A stretch of 64,000 bases of DNA from Phytoactinopolyspora halotolerans. Its GTDB lineage: Bacteria; Actinomycetota; Actinomycetes; Jiangellales; Jiangellaceae. Shown piece by piece: positions 52,981 through 61,537 of the stretch. The notes below the pieces were generated by a model. That model ran no database searches. It was given only the letters and a program-made list of their open reading frames with translations, and was not told the DNA's origin. The stretch's first letter is position 1. Every line of letters begins with the position of its first letter. The position numbers and the translations under genes were made by a program. The stretch lies in the NCBI RefSeq assembly GCF_010550675.1, contig NZ_JAAGOA010000011.1:62001-126000 (forward strand). Reading direction: 5' to 3'.

Positions 52981-54074
52981 GCTTCACGCTCCCAGTAGCT
53001 CGGCCCGACCGGCTCGGTGAAGTCGCTCTGCGCGACGAGAAAACCTTCGCTGTCGACGGCGATCGGCAACTGTGGCAATGCCCGCGTGGCCGGTCCGAAG
53101 ATGACCTCTCCGTTGTTCGCGAGGTCGAACGTCGATTGGTGACACGGACAGAGCATGTGGTGGGTGGTTCGCTCGTAGAGGCTGATCGGGCACCCGACAT
53201 GGGTACAGATCTTCGAGTAGGCGACGATCCCGTCGACGTGCCAGTTCTCCCGGCCGGCCGCCGCGTTGATCTCCTCCGGCAGCATCCGGATCAGCATGAC
53301 CGGGGACTTGGCCCGCTCGTTGATCCGTTCCGGACCGTGGTCGGGCAGTTCCTCATATGTGGCGGGCATGACGTTCACCAGCTGGCCGATCTCCAGGTCC
53401 GCCGCTCTGATCGGCTCGAACGTGACATCGGTCAGCAGCCGCACGCCCTCGGCCCAGACGGTGTGCTCCTTCGCGTTACCCGGTGTCGGTCCGAGATCGC
53501 GCAACAACACGATGGCCGGCAGCGGTAGCAGCGCCAAGGCGCCCAGCAGCGAGTTGCGGATCATCTTGCGCCGGCCGAAGCCGGTCTCCGCCGCACCAGT
53601 GTCGAAGCTCGCCAGTGCGCTCTCCCGCACGTCGTCCGAGCTGCGCAGTGGCTTGCGCTTCTCGGCGAACTCGGGGGAGGTCATCAGCGCGCGCGCCCAC
53701 TGCACCGCGCCGACTCCGATCAGCAGCATCGCCATGCCCAGGGTGATGCCGAGCGCGAAGTTGGAGACCTGGACATCGCCGATGTCCACGCCTTCCTCTC
53801 CGCCGTCGATGCCGAAGATCACGTACGCGACGATCGACGCCACGATGAAGACCGATGCCAAGGTGAACATGCCCGCGACCTGGCGCTCGGCGCGCTTGGC
53901 GGCGCGGGTGTCGATCTCGGTCAGTCGCGGGCCCGGGTCGTGCAGGCCCGGGTCGGGGATCGGGTCGCCGTCCGGCGCCTGCCGCTCGACCTCACCGGCC
54001 TGTTCCGGGTGGTCGGCGGGCGTCTTCTCCAGCTCTCCGGTCAGACGCTTCGCATCTTCATCTTGTGTACTCAC
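52977..54074 (-). CDS. qcrA: Rieske iron-sulfur subunit of bc1
   Basis: A 365-residue subunit with three TM helices (about 69-88, 102-125 and 171-190), as in actinobacteria, and the C-terminal Rieske fold: 2Fe-2S ligands C290, H292, C309 and H312 (CTHVGC and CPCHQS) with the stabilising C295-C311 pair. Start GTG 54074 has GGAGG 8 nt upstream and overlaps the qcrC stop; its stop overlaps qcrB. Confidence 0.97.
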   Translation of the reverse strand: MSTQDEDAKRLTGELEKTPADHPEQAGEVERQAPDGDPIPDPGLHDPGPRLTEIDTRAAKRAERQVAGMFTLASVFIVASIVAYVIFGIDGGEEGVDIGDVQVSNFALGITLGMAMLLIGVGAVQWARALMTSPEFAEKRKPLRSSDDVRESALASFDTGAAETGFGRRKMIRNSLLGALALLPLPAIVLLRDLGPTPGNAKEHTVWAEGVRLLTDVTFEPIRAADLEIGQLVNVMPATYEELPDHGPERINERAKSPVMLIRMLPEEINAAAGRENWHVDGIVAYSKICTHVGCPISLYERTTHHMLCPCHQSTFDLANNGEVIFGPATRALPQLPIAVDSEGFLVAQSDFTEPVGPSYWEREA

Positions 54075-54958
54075 GACGACGACCTCCACGAGCCCGACTT
54101 CGCCGCTGCGGACCGGGTCACGACCCAGGCAGCGAAGGCGATCAGGCCTCCGATTCCGACGAGCCACGCCCACAAGCCCTCGGAGACCGGCCCCGCCCGG
54201 CCGATGCCGAGGCCGCCCGGGTCAGGCTGGTCTTCGACGTTCTTCAGATACGCGATGATGTCTCGCTTCTCCTCCGGCCCCAGAAGCTCGTCGTTGAAGA
54301 CGGGCATGGCTTGCGGGCCGGTGATCATGGCTTCGTAAATGTGCTTGGGTTCGACGCCGGTCAAGTTCGGAGCGTGCTGGCCGTAGGTCAGCGCACCGCC
54401 CTGACCGGTGGCACTGTGGCACTGCGCACAGTTGGTACGGAACAGCACACCGCCGCGGGCGACGTCGACACCTTCGGCGTCGACGTTGACCATCGACTCG
54501 TCCGGGATGTCCGGGCCAGGTGCGAACGAGTCCACGTACGCGGCGAGAGCGGCGATCTGCTCCTCGTTGTACGCAGGCTGCTTACGTTCGGCTTGGGCGC
54601 CGGGGGCGGCCATCGGCATGCGTCCGGTGCCGACCTGGAAGTCCACCGAGGCAGCGCCTACACCGACCAGTGACGGACCGAGCACGGTGCCGTCCTCGCG
54701 CACCTGGCCTTCTCCGTTCAGTCCGTGGCACGACGCGCACCCGATGGCGAACAGTTGCCGGCCTTCCTCGATCTGTGTGGTCTGCGCCGCGGTCGTGGTC
54801 GACGCGGGCGCCGACGACGGACTGAGCGTGGCGTATGCGCTGCCGCAGGCGAACAGGACCACGAGGAGGACCGCGACCGCCGCCATCGGATGGCGGCGGC
54901 GCCGGGAGAGCGCCCGGCCCAGCCACCGGCCGTTGCGACGGGACGTAGATGGGGACAC
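54071..54958 (-). CDS. qcrC: Dihaem cytochrome c subunit of bc1
   Basis: Fused cytochrome cc that passes electrons directly from bc1 to the aa3 oxidase. The 295 residues have an N-terminal anchor (~24-44), two CxxCH sites (CASCH 74-78, CAQCH 177-181), each followed by a Met ligand region, and a C-terminal TM helix (LWAWLVGIGGLIAFAAWVV). Start GTG 54958 has AGGAG 4 nt upstream; GTG 54973, overlapping the ctaE stop, is the alternative. Confidence 0.95.
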   Translation of the reverse strand: MSPSTSRRNGRWLGRALSRRRRHPMAAVAVLLVVLFACGSAYATLSPSSAPASTTTAAQTTQIEEGRQLFAIGCASCHGLNGEGQVREDGTVLGPSLVGVGAASVDFQVGTGRMPMAAPGAQAERKQPAYNEEQIAALAAYVDSFAPGPDIPDESMVNVDAEGVDVARGGVLFRTNCAQCHSATGQGGALTYGQHAPNLTGVEPKHIYEAMITGPQAMPVFNDELLGPEEKRDIIAYLKNVEDQPDPGGLGIGRAGPVSEGLWAWLVGIGGLIAFAAWVVTRSAAAKSGSWRSSS

Positions 54959-54969
54959 GTTTCTCCTCA

Positions 54970-55605
54970 TCACTGGGCGATGTAGATAGTGAGGTACAGG
55001 GCGATCCAGACCACGTCGACGAAGTGCCAGTAGTACGACACGACGATCGCGCTGGTGGCCTGCTGGTGGGTGAACCGCTGGGTCATGAACGTCCGGCCCA
55101 GGACGAGCAGGAACGCGAGCAGACCGAGCGTCACGTGCAGACCGTGGAAGCCGGTGGCGAGATAGAAGATCGAGCCGTACGGATCGCTCGACAGCGTCAA
55201 CCCCTCATGCATCACCAGCTCGGCGTACTCGTATGCCTGGCCGGAGATGAAGAGCGCACCCATGACGAACGTCAGCACGAACCACTCGCGCATACCCCAC
55301 TGTCCGACCTGCAGCAGGCTGCCGGTCCGGCCCACCTGGCCGCGTTCGGCGCGCAGTACGCCGAGCTGGCAGGTGACCGACGACAGCACCAGGATCGTCG
55401 TGATGGTCAACGAGAAGGGGATGTTGAGCAGTTCGGACCGCTCAGCCCAGAGCTCCTCTTCGTTGGACCGCAGGGTGAAGTAGATCGCGAACAGCGCCGC
55501 GAAGAACATGAGCTCGCTGGACAGCCAGACGATGGTGCCGACCGATGTGAGGTTCGGCCGCACCGGCGACTGGGGGTGGGCAGCGTCGACAGTCGTGGAA
55601 GCCAC
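54970..55605 (-). CDS. ctaE: Cytochrome c oxidase subunit III
   Basis: A 211-residue five-helix subunit: [58 protein letters not shown], the [19 protein letters not shown] signature, and [19 protein letters not shown]. The Glu of HEGLTLSSD precedes the signature. GTG 55605 is taken as start since CATAAT ends 6 nt upstream, fitting a leaderless mRNA. First gene of ctaE-qcrC-qcrA-qcrB. Confidence 0.94.
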   Translation of the reverse strand: MASTTVDAAHPQSPVRPNLTSVGTIVWLSSELMFFAALFAIYFTLRSNEEELWAERSELLNIPFSLTITTILVLSSVTCQLGVLRAERGQVGRTGSLLQVGQWGMREWFVLTFVMGALFISGQAYEYAELVMHEGLTLSSDPYGSIFYLATGFHGLHVTLGLLAFLLVLGRTFMTQRFTHQQATSAIVVSYYWHFVDVVWIALYLTIYIAQ

Positions 55606-55611
55606 GGAGCC

Positions 55612-55617
55612 ATTATG
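55612..55617 (-). promoter_or_regulatory. -10 element of ctaE-qcrCAB (leaderless)
   Basis: CATAAT on the minus strand lies 6 nt before GTG 55605, so transcription should start at or next to the initiation codon. The -35 is weak (TCACGT at 17 nt). Confidence 0.55.
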
Positions 55618-55783
55618 TCGGTCCGGCCTCGGCGACGTGACGCCGCCCCGCCGACACGGTGTTTGCGGAGCCAGTACCATCATCGTTGACAGGATTCCGC
55701 CCATTGCCACACGGCGTCTGGGATGCATCTCCTCCCGGGTCGTGCCGTGCGGTGCACTCCGACGCCAGCGAGGACCAGAACCC

Positions 55784-56200
55784 ATGAGCAGTACCGAGGA
55801 GAAGATGACGATCCTCGTCTACAGCGACGACCGTGCGACCCGGGACAAGGTCCGACTCGCCCTGGGCCGACGGCCGGCAGCGGACGTGCCGCTGATCGAG
55901 ATCGTCGAGGCGGCCACCCACCCCGCCGTGATCAAGCGGCTGGACGCCGGCGGCGTGGACGTGGTGATCCTGGACGGTGAGGCGGTGCCGTCCGGCGGTA
56001 TGGGCATCGCCCGCCAAATCAAGGACGAGATCTATCAGGCGCCGCCCGTCCTGCTGTTGCTCGGGCGTCCCCAGGATGCCTGGCTTGCCACCTGGTCACG
56101 CGCGGAGGCCGCCGTCTCGCACCCGATCGACCCGCTCGAGTTGGCGTCCGCGGTGGCGGGTCTGATGCGTCGCCGCGGTGAGTTGCGGACGGCGTCATGA
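55784..56200 (+). CDS. Receiver-like domain protein of unknown role
   Basis: A 138-residue stand-alone protein with response-regulator topology: [19 protein letters not shown] (acidic pocket in DD), [23 protein letters not shown] (Asp in the phospho-acceptor position), [19 protein letters not shown], and [19 protein letters not shown], where the conserved Lys is replaced by His. Without that Lys, phosphorylation switching is doubtful. Overlaps trpD by 4 nt (ATGA). It is conserved between ctaE and trpD in actinomycetes. Confidence 0.75.
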   Translation: MSSTEEKMTILVYSDDRATRDKVRLALGRRPAADVPLIEIVEAATHPAVIKRLDAGGVDVVILDGEAVPSGGMGIARQIKDEIYQAPPVLLLLGRPQDAWLATWSRAEAAVSHPIDPLELASAVAGLMRRRGELRTAS

Positions 56201-57231
56201 GCAGCGCGCCGCAGACCTGGCGGGCGGTGCTGAGCACGCTGCTTGCAGGTCAGGACCTGCCGACTGAATCGACGGCCTGGGCGATGAACGAGATCATGCA
56301 GGGCGAGGCGACCGAGGCGCAGATCGCCGGCTTCGTGATCGCGCTGCGGGCCAAGGGTGAGACGGTCGGCGAGTTCGAGGGCCTGGTCGAGGCGATGTAC
56401 GCCAACGCCACGCCGTTCCGAGGCTCGGGCCCGGCGCTGGACATCGTCGGCACCGGTGGCGACGGGGCACACACGGTCAACATCTCGACGATGGCCTCTC
56501 TGGTGGCGGCGGGCGCGGGCGCGCGTGTGGTCAAGCACGGCAACCGTGCCGCGTCGTCGGCGTGCGGCGCCGCGGACGTGCTGGAGCGGCTCGGAGTGCG
56601 CCTGGACCTGGCGCCGGAGCGGGTGGCGGAGCTGGTCGACGAGGTCGGCATCACGTTCTGCTTCGCCCCGGCCTTCCATCCTTCCATGCGGTTCGCCGCG
56701 GTGCCGCGCCGCGAGCTGGGCGTGCCGACCGTGTTCAACTTCCTCGGTCCGGTGGCCAATCCGGCGCGGCCATCGGCGCAGGCGGTGGGGGTGGCCGATC
56801 CGCGGATGGCGAATGTACTCGCCGGTGTGCTGGCCGGCCGCGGCGTCTCTGCGCTGGTATTCCGCGGCGACGACGGGTTGGACGAGCTCACCACCACGAC
56901 CACGTCCAGAGTCTGGGTGGTCGCCGGTGGCGAGGTGGCCGAGGAGCGGCTCGATCCGGCGGCGCTGGATCTCGCGCCCGCGTCGCAGGAGGCGCTACGC
57001 GGCGGCGACGCCGACTACAACGCGGACGTCGTCCGCCGGGTGGTCGCCGGTGAGCAGGGTCCGGTGCGGGACGCCGTGGTGCTCAACGCCGCCGCGGGTC
57101 TGGCGGCATATCACCCCGCGGAGGCGCCGCTGCTGGAGCGGATGTCCGTTGCGCTGGAGCAGGCTCGACACTCGATCGACTCGGGCGCCGCTGCCGCCGT
57201 GCTCGATCGCTGGGTCTCCGCGGCCGCGTGA
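56197..57231 (+). CDS. trpD: Anthranilate phosphoribosyltransferase
   Basis: Second step of tryptophan synthesis: anthranilate + PRPP. The 344 residues show the PRPP loop [56 protein letters not shown] and GDDGLDEL. Other trp genes are not in the window. Start ATG overlaps the previous stop, giving coupling with the receiver-like protein. Confidence 0.96.
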   Translation: MSSAPQTWRAVLSTLLAGQDLPTESTAWAMNEIMQGEATEAQIAGFVIALRAKGETVGEFEGLVEAMYANATPFRGSGPALDIVGTGGDGAHTVNISTMASLVAAGAGARVVKHGNRAASSACGAADVLERLGVRLDLAPERVAELVDEVGITFCFAPAFHPSMRFAAVPRRELGVPTVFNFLGPVANPARPSAQAVGVADPRMANVLAGVLAGRGVSALVFRGDDGLDELTTTTTSRVWVVAGGEVAEERLDPAALDLAPASQEALRGGDADYNADVVRRVVAGEQGPVRDAVVLNAAAGLAAYHPAEAPLLERMSVALEQARHSIDSGAAAAVLDRWVSAAA

Positions 57232-57258
57232 CCGCGGACGTTTCCGGCTGACGCTCCG

Positions 57259-57276
57259 GACTCCCTTTCGGGAGTC
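57259..57276. terminator. Short hairpin between trpD and the Lrp-like gene
   Basis: GACTCCC and GGGAGTC pair perfectly around TTTC; the two genes converge here. Confidence 0.6.
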
Positions 57277-57287
57277 GGACCGCGTGC

Positions 57288-57578
57288 TCAGTCGTTCGGG
57301 ACCTCGGCGCCGAGGGCGAACGCCGACTCGAGGTCGTGCTTGGAGAAGGCGCGGAAGGCGATGTGCGTCTCGGTGCTCAGGACACCGTCGACCTTGTTCA
57401 GCCGATCGGCGACGACATCGGCGATGTCTTCGTGCTTGCGCACCCGGACCATCGCCACGAGATCGAGCTCACCGGTCACCGAGTAGACCTCGCTCACTCC
57501 GTCGAGGGCCGCGATCTGCTCGGCAACCTCGGGGATGCGGGCGACGTCGGCCTGGATGAACACGATCGCAGTGATCAC
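57288..57578 (-). CDS. Stand-alone Lrp/AsnC ligand-binding (RAM) protein
   Basis: A 96-residue protein consisting only of the effector domain of Lrp/AsnC regulators (ITAIVFIQADVARIPEVAEQIAAL, EVYSVTGELDLVAMVRVRKHEDIADVV, VLSTETHIAFRAFS). No helix-turn-helix precedes it; the frame upstream is not DNA-binding-like. Such single-domain proteins form decamers and may sense amino acids. Start GTG 57578 has GGAG 8 nt upstream. Confidence 0.85.
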   Translation of the reverse strand: MITAIVFIQADVARIPEVAEQIAALDGVSEVYSVTGELDLVAMVRVRKHEDIADVVADRLNKVDGVLSTETHIAFRAFSKHDLESAFALGAEVPND

Positions 57579-57692
57579 GGACGAATCTCCTCTCACGGGT
57601 GTGAGGACGCTGTGTGCTCGCCGGACGGCGTCCTCGGCACGACACTATCGGTTCCGTAGGCCCCGTGCGCCGGAGGGCCCGCGGCAGCGGCA

Positions 57693-57747
57693 CCGGAAAG
57701 TACGACATCCGGGCTGCCTCCGTGACCACAATGTCGACTCCTTCCGG
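57693..57747. terminator. Imperfect inverted repeat at the exonuclease-fusion 3' end
   Basis: CCGGAAAG..CGACAT (57693-57708) can pair with ATGTCGACTCCTTCCGG (57731-57747) with small bulges, just past the stop of the adjacent gene. Confidence 0.4.
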
Positions 57748-57748
57748 A

Positions 57749-59485
57749 TCACGCCGACGGGCGCAGCCCGCGACGGTCGCCGAACGGCACCGCGGCCGAG
57801 CGGTCGAGTTCACCGGCGGCGGCGATGTCCGCGTACGCCGCCGCGCTCGGCACCGGGAAGGACCAGTCGCCGTCTACCTCCACCAGCCGCACCCCCGGCG
57901 TCTCCAGCCAGCGCAGCACGCATTCGGCTTCCTCCGCGGTGCCACCGGCACGCGGCGGCGGGGGCGCGGGCACGGTCTCCGCGGTGGCGACGGTCGCGTC
58001 GATATACGGCCGTGGGTCGGCCCCGGGAGGCGACGTGCCCGCGGCCGCGAGCCGGGCGTGCCGGATGACGTGAAACTCCCAGCCGCCGACCTCCAGCCGC
58101 CGCGCCGCGACGAGTTGCCGGACGGCGGCAAGGGCGCCGATCCGCTGGCAGCGGATGGCCGTGCGGATGAACGTGGACAGCCGGTCCCGGTGGGAGGCCG
58201 CGTCCTCGTAGCGCTGCCGGTTGGCGAGGGCTTCGATGCGCTCGAGGATCCGCTGCACGATGCGGCCCGGATCGGCGGTGAACGCGGCGCGGACGGCTTC
58301 GGCGTGGGCCGCGTACTCGTCCATGGTCTCGTTGCCGGAGCAGGGCGCGCCGCAGCGATCCATCTCGGCCAGGATGCACGGGCTCTGCGGCTTGTTCGGT
58401 GAGAGCCGCTGTGTGCACTGCCGGATCGGGATCGCCTCGTGCACGGCCGTCATGGCGGTCTCGGCGAGCCGGCGTGAGCCGAACGGGCCGAGGTAGGCCG
58501 CTCCGTCGTCGCTGACCTTGCGGACGACCGAGAGCCGTGGGAACGGCTCGATGGTGAGCTTGAGCCAGCTGCCCCGCTCCGGGAACCGGGAACGCCGGTT
58601 GTAGCGCGGTTTCCGCTCCGCGATCAGCCGCAGCTCGCGGACCTCGGCCTCCAACGGGGTGGAGCACTCGATGCCGGTGATCGACGACGCGACCGCGATC
58701 ATCTCGGTCATCCGGGTGCGGGTCTCGGACGCGGTGAAGTAGTTGCGGACGCGGGAGCGCATGTTCTTGCTCTTGCCCACGTAGAGCGTCCGGCCGTCGC
58801 CGTCGCTGAAGATGTAGACGCCCGGCGCCGCCGGAATCCGCTCGGCGAGGTGCCGCTTGCTGCGCTGCGCCGGCGTGACCGTGCTCTGCCACAGGCTGAG
58901 CTCCTCGACGGTATGCACACCGACGTTGCCCAGCCGCTCCAGCAGGCCGTGCAGGACGTCGACGGTGGCGCGCGCGTCGGCCAGCGCGCGGTGGTTCGGT
59001 GTGGTGCCGGCCCTGAACAACCGCGCCAGTGTGGACAGCTTGCAGTCGTGCGCCTCGTCGCGGGCGAGCACCCGGCGCGCCAGCCGGGCGGTGTCGAGCA
59101 CCTGGAACGACGGCCAGGCGATGCCGATCCGGTCACACGCGGCGCGCAGGAAGCCGATATCGAACGGGGCGTTGTGCGCCACCAGGACCGAGCCTCGGGC
59201 GAACTCCAGAAACGAGGGGAGCGCCGCGGACACCCGAGGCGCGTCGGCGAGCATCGCGTCGGTGATGCCGGTGAGGACGGCGATGAACGGCGGTATCGGA
59301 GACGACGGGCGGACCAGCGTGCCGAACTCGCCGAGCACCTCGCCGCCGCTGACCTTGACCGCACCGATCTCGGTGATCTCCGCGGCGTTCGGCGAGCCCC
59401 CGGTGGTCTCCAGGTCGACGACGACGAACGTGGTCGACGCCAGCGGTATCCCGATCTCGTCGATGGTCCCTTGCACGCCTTCCAT
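57749..59485 (-). CDS. DEDDh exonuclease fused to a UvrC-like GIY-YIG nuclease
   Basis: A 578-residue fusion. Residues 15-180 are a PolC/DnaQ-type 3'-5' exonuclease: VVVDLETTGG (ExoI), VAHNAPFDIGFL (ExoII), and HRALADARAT (ExoIII, His/Asp). Residues 215-300 are a GIY-YIG domain (GVYIFSDGDGRTLYVGKSKNMRSRVRNYF, with downstream Arg and Glu). Residues ~375-400 contain four cysteines (RQC, SPC, DRC, APC) as in the UvrC/Cho cluster region, then a UVR-like helix (RQRYEDAASHRDRL). It is likely a DNA-repair nuclease. Start ATG 59485; 206 nt separate it from the divergent NYN gene. Confidence 0.88.
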   Translation of the reverse strand: MEGVQGTIDEIGIPLASTTFVVVDLETTGGSPNAAEITEIGAVKVSGGEVLGEFGTLVRPSSPIPPFIAVLTGITDAMLADAPRVSAALPSFLEFARGSVLVAHNAPFDIGFLRAACDRIGIAWPSFQVLDTARLARRVLARDEAHDCKLSTLARLFRAGTTPNHRALADARATVDVLHGLLERLGNVGVHTVEELSLWQSTVTPAQRSKRHLAERIPAAPGVYIFSDGDGRTLYVGKSKNMRSRVRNYFTASETRTRMTEMIAVASSITGIECSTPLEAEVRELRLIAERKPRYNRRSRFPERGSWLKLTIEPFPRLSVVRKVSDDGAAYLGPFGSRRLAETAMTAVHEAIPIRQCTQRLSPNKPQSPCILAEMDRCGAPCSGNETMDEYAAHAEAVRAAFTADPGRIVQRILERIEALANRQRYEDAASHRDRLSTFIRTAIRCQRIGALAAVRQLVAARRLEVGGWEFHVIRHARLAAAGTSPPGADPRPYIDATVATAETVPAPPPPRAGGTAEEAECVLRWLETPGVRLVEVDGDWSFPVPSAAAYADIAAAGELDRSAAVPFGDRRGLRPSA

Positions 59486-59691
59486 GGACACGCACGCTAC
59501 GGGGACCGACCGACAGGGTCGCCCCGCCACGCCGCCGCACGGTCACCCGGCAGCCACGGCGCCATGCCGCCGTGCCGTCGCCAATGCCGCCTGGCCGGCA
59601 CGTCGTTCCGTCGTCCGCGGTCACGTCCCGCTGCCGGGTCCGCAGGCGCCGGAACGCGGTCGGGTTTGACGCCGACCACTAGCCTGGAACC

Positions 59692-60981
59692 GTGCTTCCC
59701 GAGCCGGTACGGACGAAGGTGGTTGCTCTTGGTGCCGAAACCTTGAGCTTGCTACCCAGCGCGGACATACCTGCGCCGTTGCGTCCGGTGGCCAAGTTCG
59801 CCCCGGCGAAGCGGGTTCGCCTGGCCTCCACCGCCATCGCGGCGGCATTGGAATCTGACGACGCATTCCGCCGCAAGGTCTTCGAGACCGCTGCGAAACA
59901 CCATCCGACTCTGGTGGAGAGCCTGCGGGAGGGAAAGGCGCCACCGGCTGCCGATCCGGCCGATGTGGCCGGCGTCGCGTATCTGCAGCGCCCGGACGGC
60001 TGGGAGGAGATCGTCGGCGCGGCCGCACAGGTCGTGCAGCAGAAGGAGGACGACCAGATACGATCCCGGGAGACCGAGGCGGTAGCCCGGGTGCAGGCGC
60101 AGCTGGACGCCGCGCGCACCGAGGCCCGCGAGACCCGCGACCGTCTCAAGGGCGAGATCTCCCGGCTGAAGGAGGAGAACTCGACGTTGCGCCGCCGGCT
60201 GCAGACCGCGCGACAGCAGTTGACCGAGGCGCGCGACGCCGAGCAGACGGCTCGCTCCGAGGCACAGGACGAGGTGGAGCGGGCACAGGCGGCCCAGCGA
60301 TCGGCGGAAGCCGAGGCGCGGCGGCTGCGGGCACGGCTGGCCGAGGCGGAGGAGGCCGCAGCCTCGTCGCGGCGCGCCGAGCGCGGCGGGCGCGATCTGG
60401 CGACGGCGCGCCTGTCCCTGCTGCTGGACACGCTCGTCGACGCCGCCACCGGGCTCCGGCGAGAACTGGCCCTGCCGGCCTCCTCGTTGCGGCCGGCGGA
60501 CTCGGTCGCCGGGGTCGAACCGTCGGCGCACGAGGGCCGTGGGGGAGCCGGGCTCGGGCGGGATCCGAGCGATCCGCAGCTGCTCGATGAGCTGCTCCGG
60601 CTGCCCCGCGCACATCTGGTGGTGGATGGATACAACGTGACGAAGGCGGCCTGGCCGACGATGCCGCTGCATGCGCAGCGCACCCGGTTGGTGCAGAGCC
60701 TGGCGGCGCTGGCAGCCCGATCGGTGTCGGAGGTGACGTGTGTCTTCGACGGCGCGGACGTGTCCGCGCCGCCTCCGGTCGGCGCGGCCGGTGGGGTCCG
60801 GGTCCGATTCAGTCCTCCTGGCAGCAACGCGGACGAGCTGATCAAAGCTCTGGTCGCCGCCGAGCCCGAAGGGCGCGCCGTCGTGGTCGTCTCGTCGGAT
60901 CGTGAGATCGCCGAGGCGGTCCGCCGGCCCGGCGTGCACAGCGTGGAATCGGTGGCCTTGATCGGCCTGCTACGCAGCTGA
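59692..60981 (+). CDS. NYN-domain (YacP-like) protein with long coiled coil
   Basis: A 429-residue protein in three parts: an N-terminal conserved helical domain (1-110, RPVAKFAPAKRVRLASTAIAA), a long Glu/Ala/Arg coiled coil (~115-235), and a C-terminal PIN-like NYN nuclease domain (~300-429) with catalytic acids in HLVVDGYNVTK, TCVFDGADV, SNADELIKAL and VVVSSDREIAEAVR. YacP/Rae1 relatives cleave RNA at the ribosome; coiled coil and N-domain are actinobacterial additions. TAGCCT (59680-59685) lies 6 nt before GTG 59692, suggesting a leaderless mRNA. Confidence 0.87.
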   Translation: MLPEPVRTKVVALGAETLSLLPSADIPAPLRPVAKFAPAKRVRLASTAIAAALESDDAFRRKVFETAAKHHPTLVESLREGKAPPAADPADVAGVAYLQRPDGWEEIVGAAAQVVQQKEDDQIRSRETEAVARVQAQLDAARTEARETRDRLKGEISRLKEENSTLRRRLQTARQQLTEARDAEQTARSEAQDEVERAQAAQRSAEAEARRLRARLAEAEEAAASSRRAERGGRDLATARLSLLLDTLVDAATGLRRELALPASSLRPADSVAGVEPSAHEGRGGAGLGRDPSDPQLLDELLRLPRAHLVVDGYNVTKAAWPTMPLHAQRTRLVQSLAALAARSVSEVTCVFDGADVSAPPPVGAAGGVRVRFSPPGSNADELIKALVAAEPEGRAVVVVSSDREIAEAVRRPGVHSVESVALIGLLRS

Positions 60982-61068
60982 GTAGCCGTCGGCGGGCGGA
61001 CCTTGTCAGTGCCGGGTTCTAGTGTCTAGCCCGAATAGACAAGTGCTGAGGTCAAGGAGGCTGCGACC

Positions 61069-61299
61069 GTGCTCATCGACTGCGATCGTTGTGAGATGCG
61101 GAACATTGCGTGCTCGGACTGCGTGGTGAATGTCTTGCTGTCCGGCGGTGAGGGTGCGCTCGACGGTGCGGAACAGCGAGCCATCGGTGTCCTCGCCGAT
61201 GCCGGGTTGGTCCCGCCGCTGCGCCTGAGCGTCGTCCGCTCGGAGCCGGCACCGGAGGCGGACCAGCAGGCGGAGGAGCGGGTGGAGCGGAGCGCCTGA
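61069..61299 (+). CDS. Small cysteine-rich conserved protein
   Basis: A 76-residue protein beginning LIDCDRCEMRNIACSDCVVNVLL: four cysteines in a CxxC-x6-CxxC pattern, suited to binding zinc or an Fe-S cluster, followed by an acidic/Gln-rich tail. AGGAGG is 8 nt before GTG 61069. I know no function; it stands between the NYN gene and the NlpC/P60 gene. Confidence 0.75.
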   Translation: MLIDCDRCEMRNIACSDCVVNVLLSGGEGALDGAEQRAIGVLADAGLVPPLRLSVVRSEPAPEADQQAEERVERSA

Positions 61300-61467
61300 G
61301 CCATCTGATCGTCGCCCACCGTCACCGAGGTCCACGACAGCCGGGGCGCGCAGCCGCGTAGCCCGGCGAGCGCAGAAGTCCGCTGAGATCATCAAATCCA
61401 TCACCAGGTACAACGCAAGATCAGCTACGTCCGGACGTAAGAGTTACGTGAAACACGGTGTAGGGGT

Positions 61468-61496
61468 TTGCCCTCGCTGGCTGAGCTGGCTAAGCT
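61468..61496 (+). promoter_or_regulatory. Promoter of the NlpC/P60 endopeptidase gene
   Basis: TTGCCC (61468-61473), 17-nt spacer, TAAGCT (61491-61496); the start codon at 61538 would then have a leader of about 35 nt containing GGAAGGA. Confidence 0.55.
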
Positions 61497-61537
61497 GCCG
61501 CATCAGGTGCCTGACGCCAGCCTACGGAAGGACCAGC

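Noticed and set aside
61300-61537. c-di-AMP (ydaO-type) riboswitch before the NlpC/P60 gene
   Set aside because: These genes often carry one in actinomycetes, but the conserved GGGGTGAA and CCCGnCAGCTAACC-like boxes are not found, and a promoter leaves only a ~35-nt leader.
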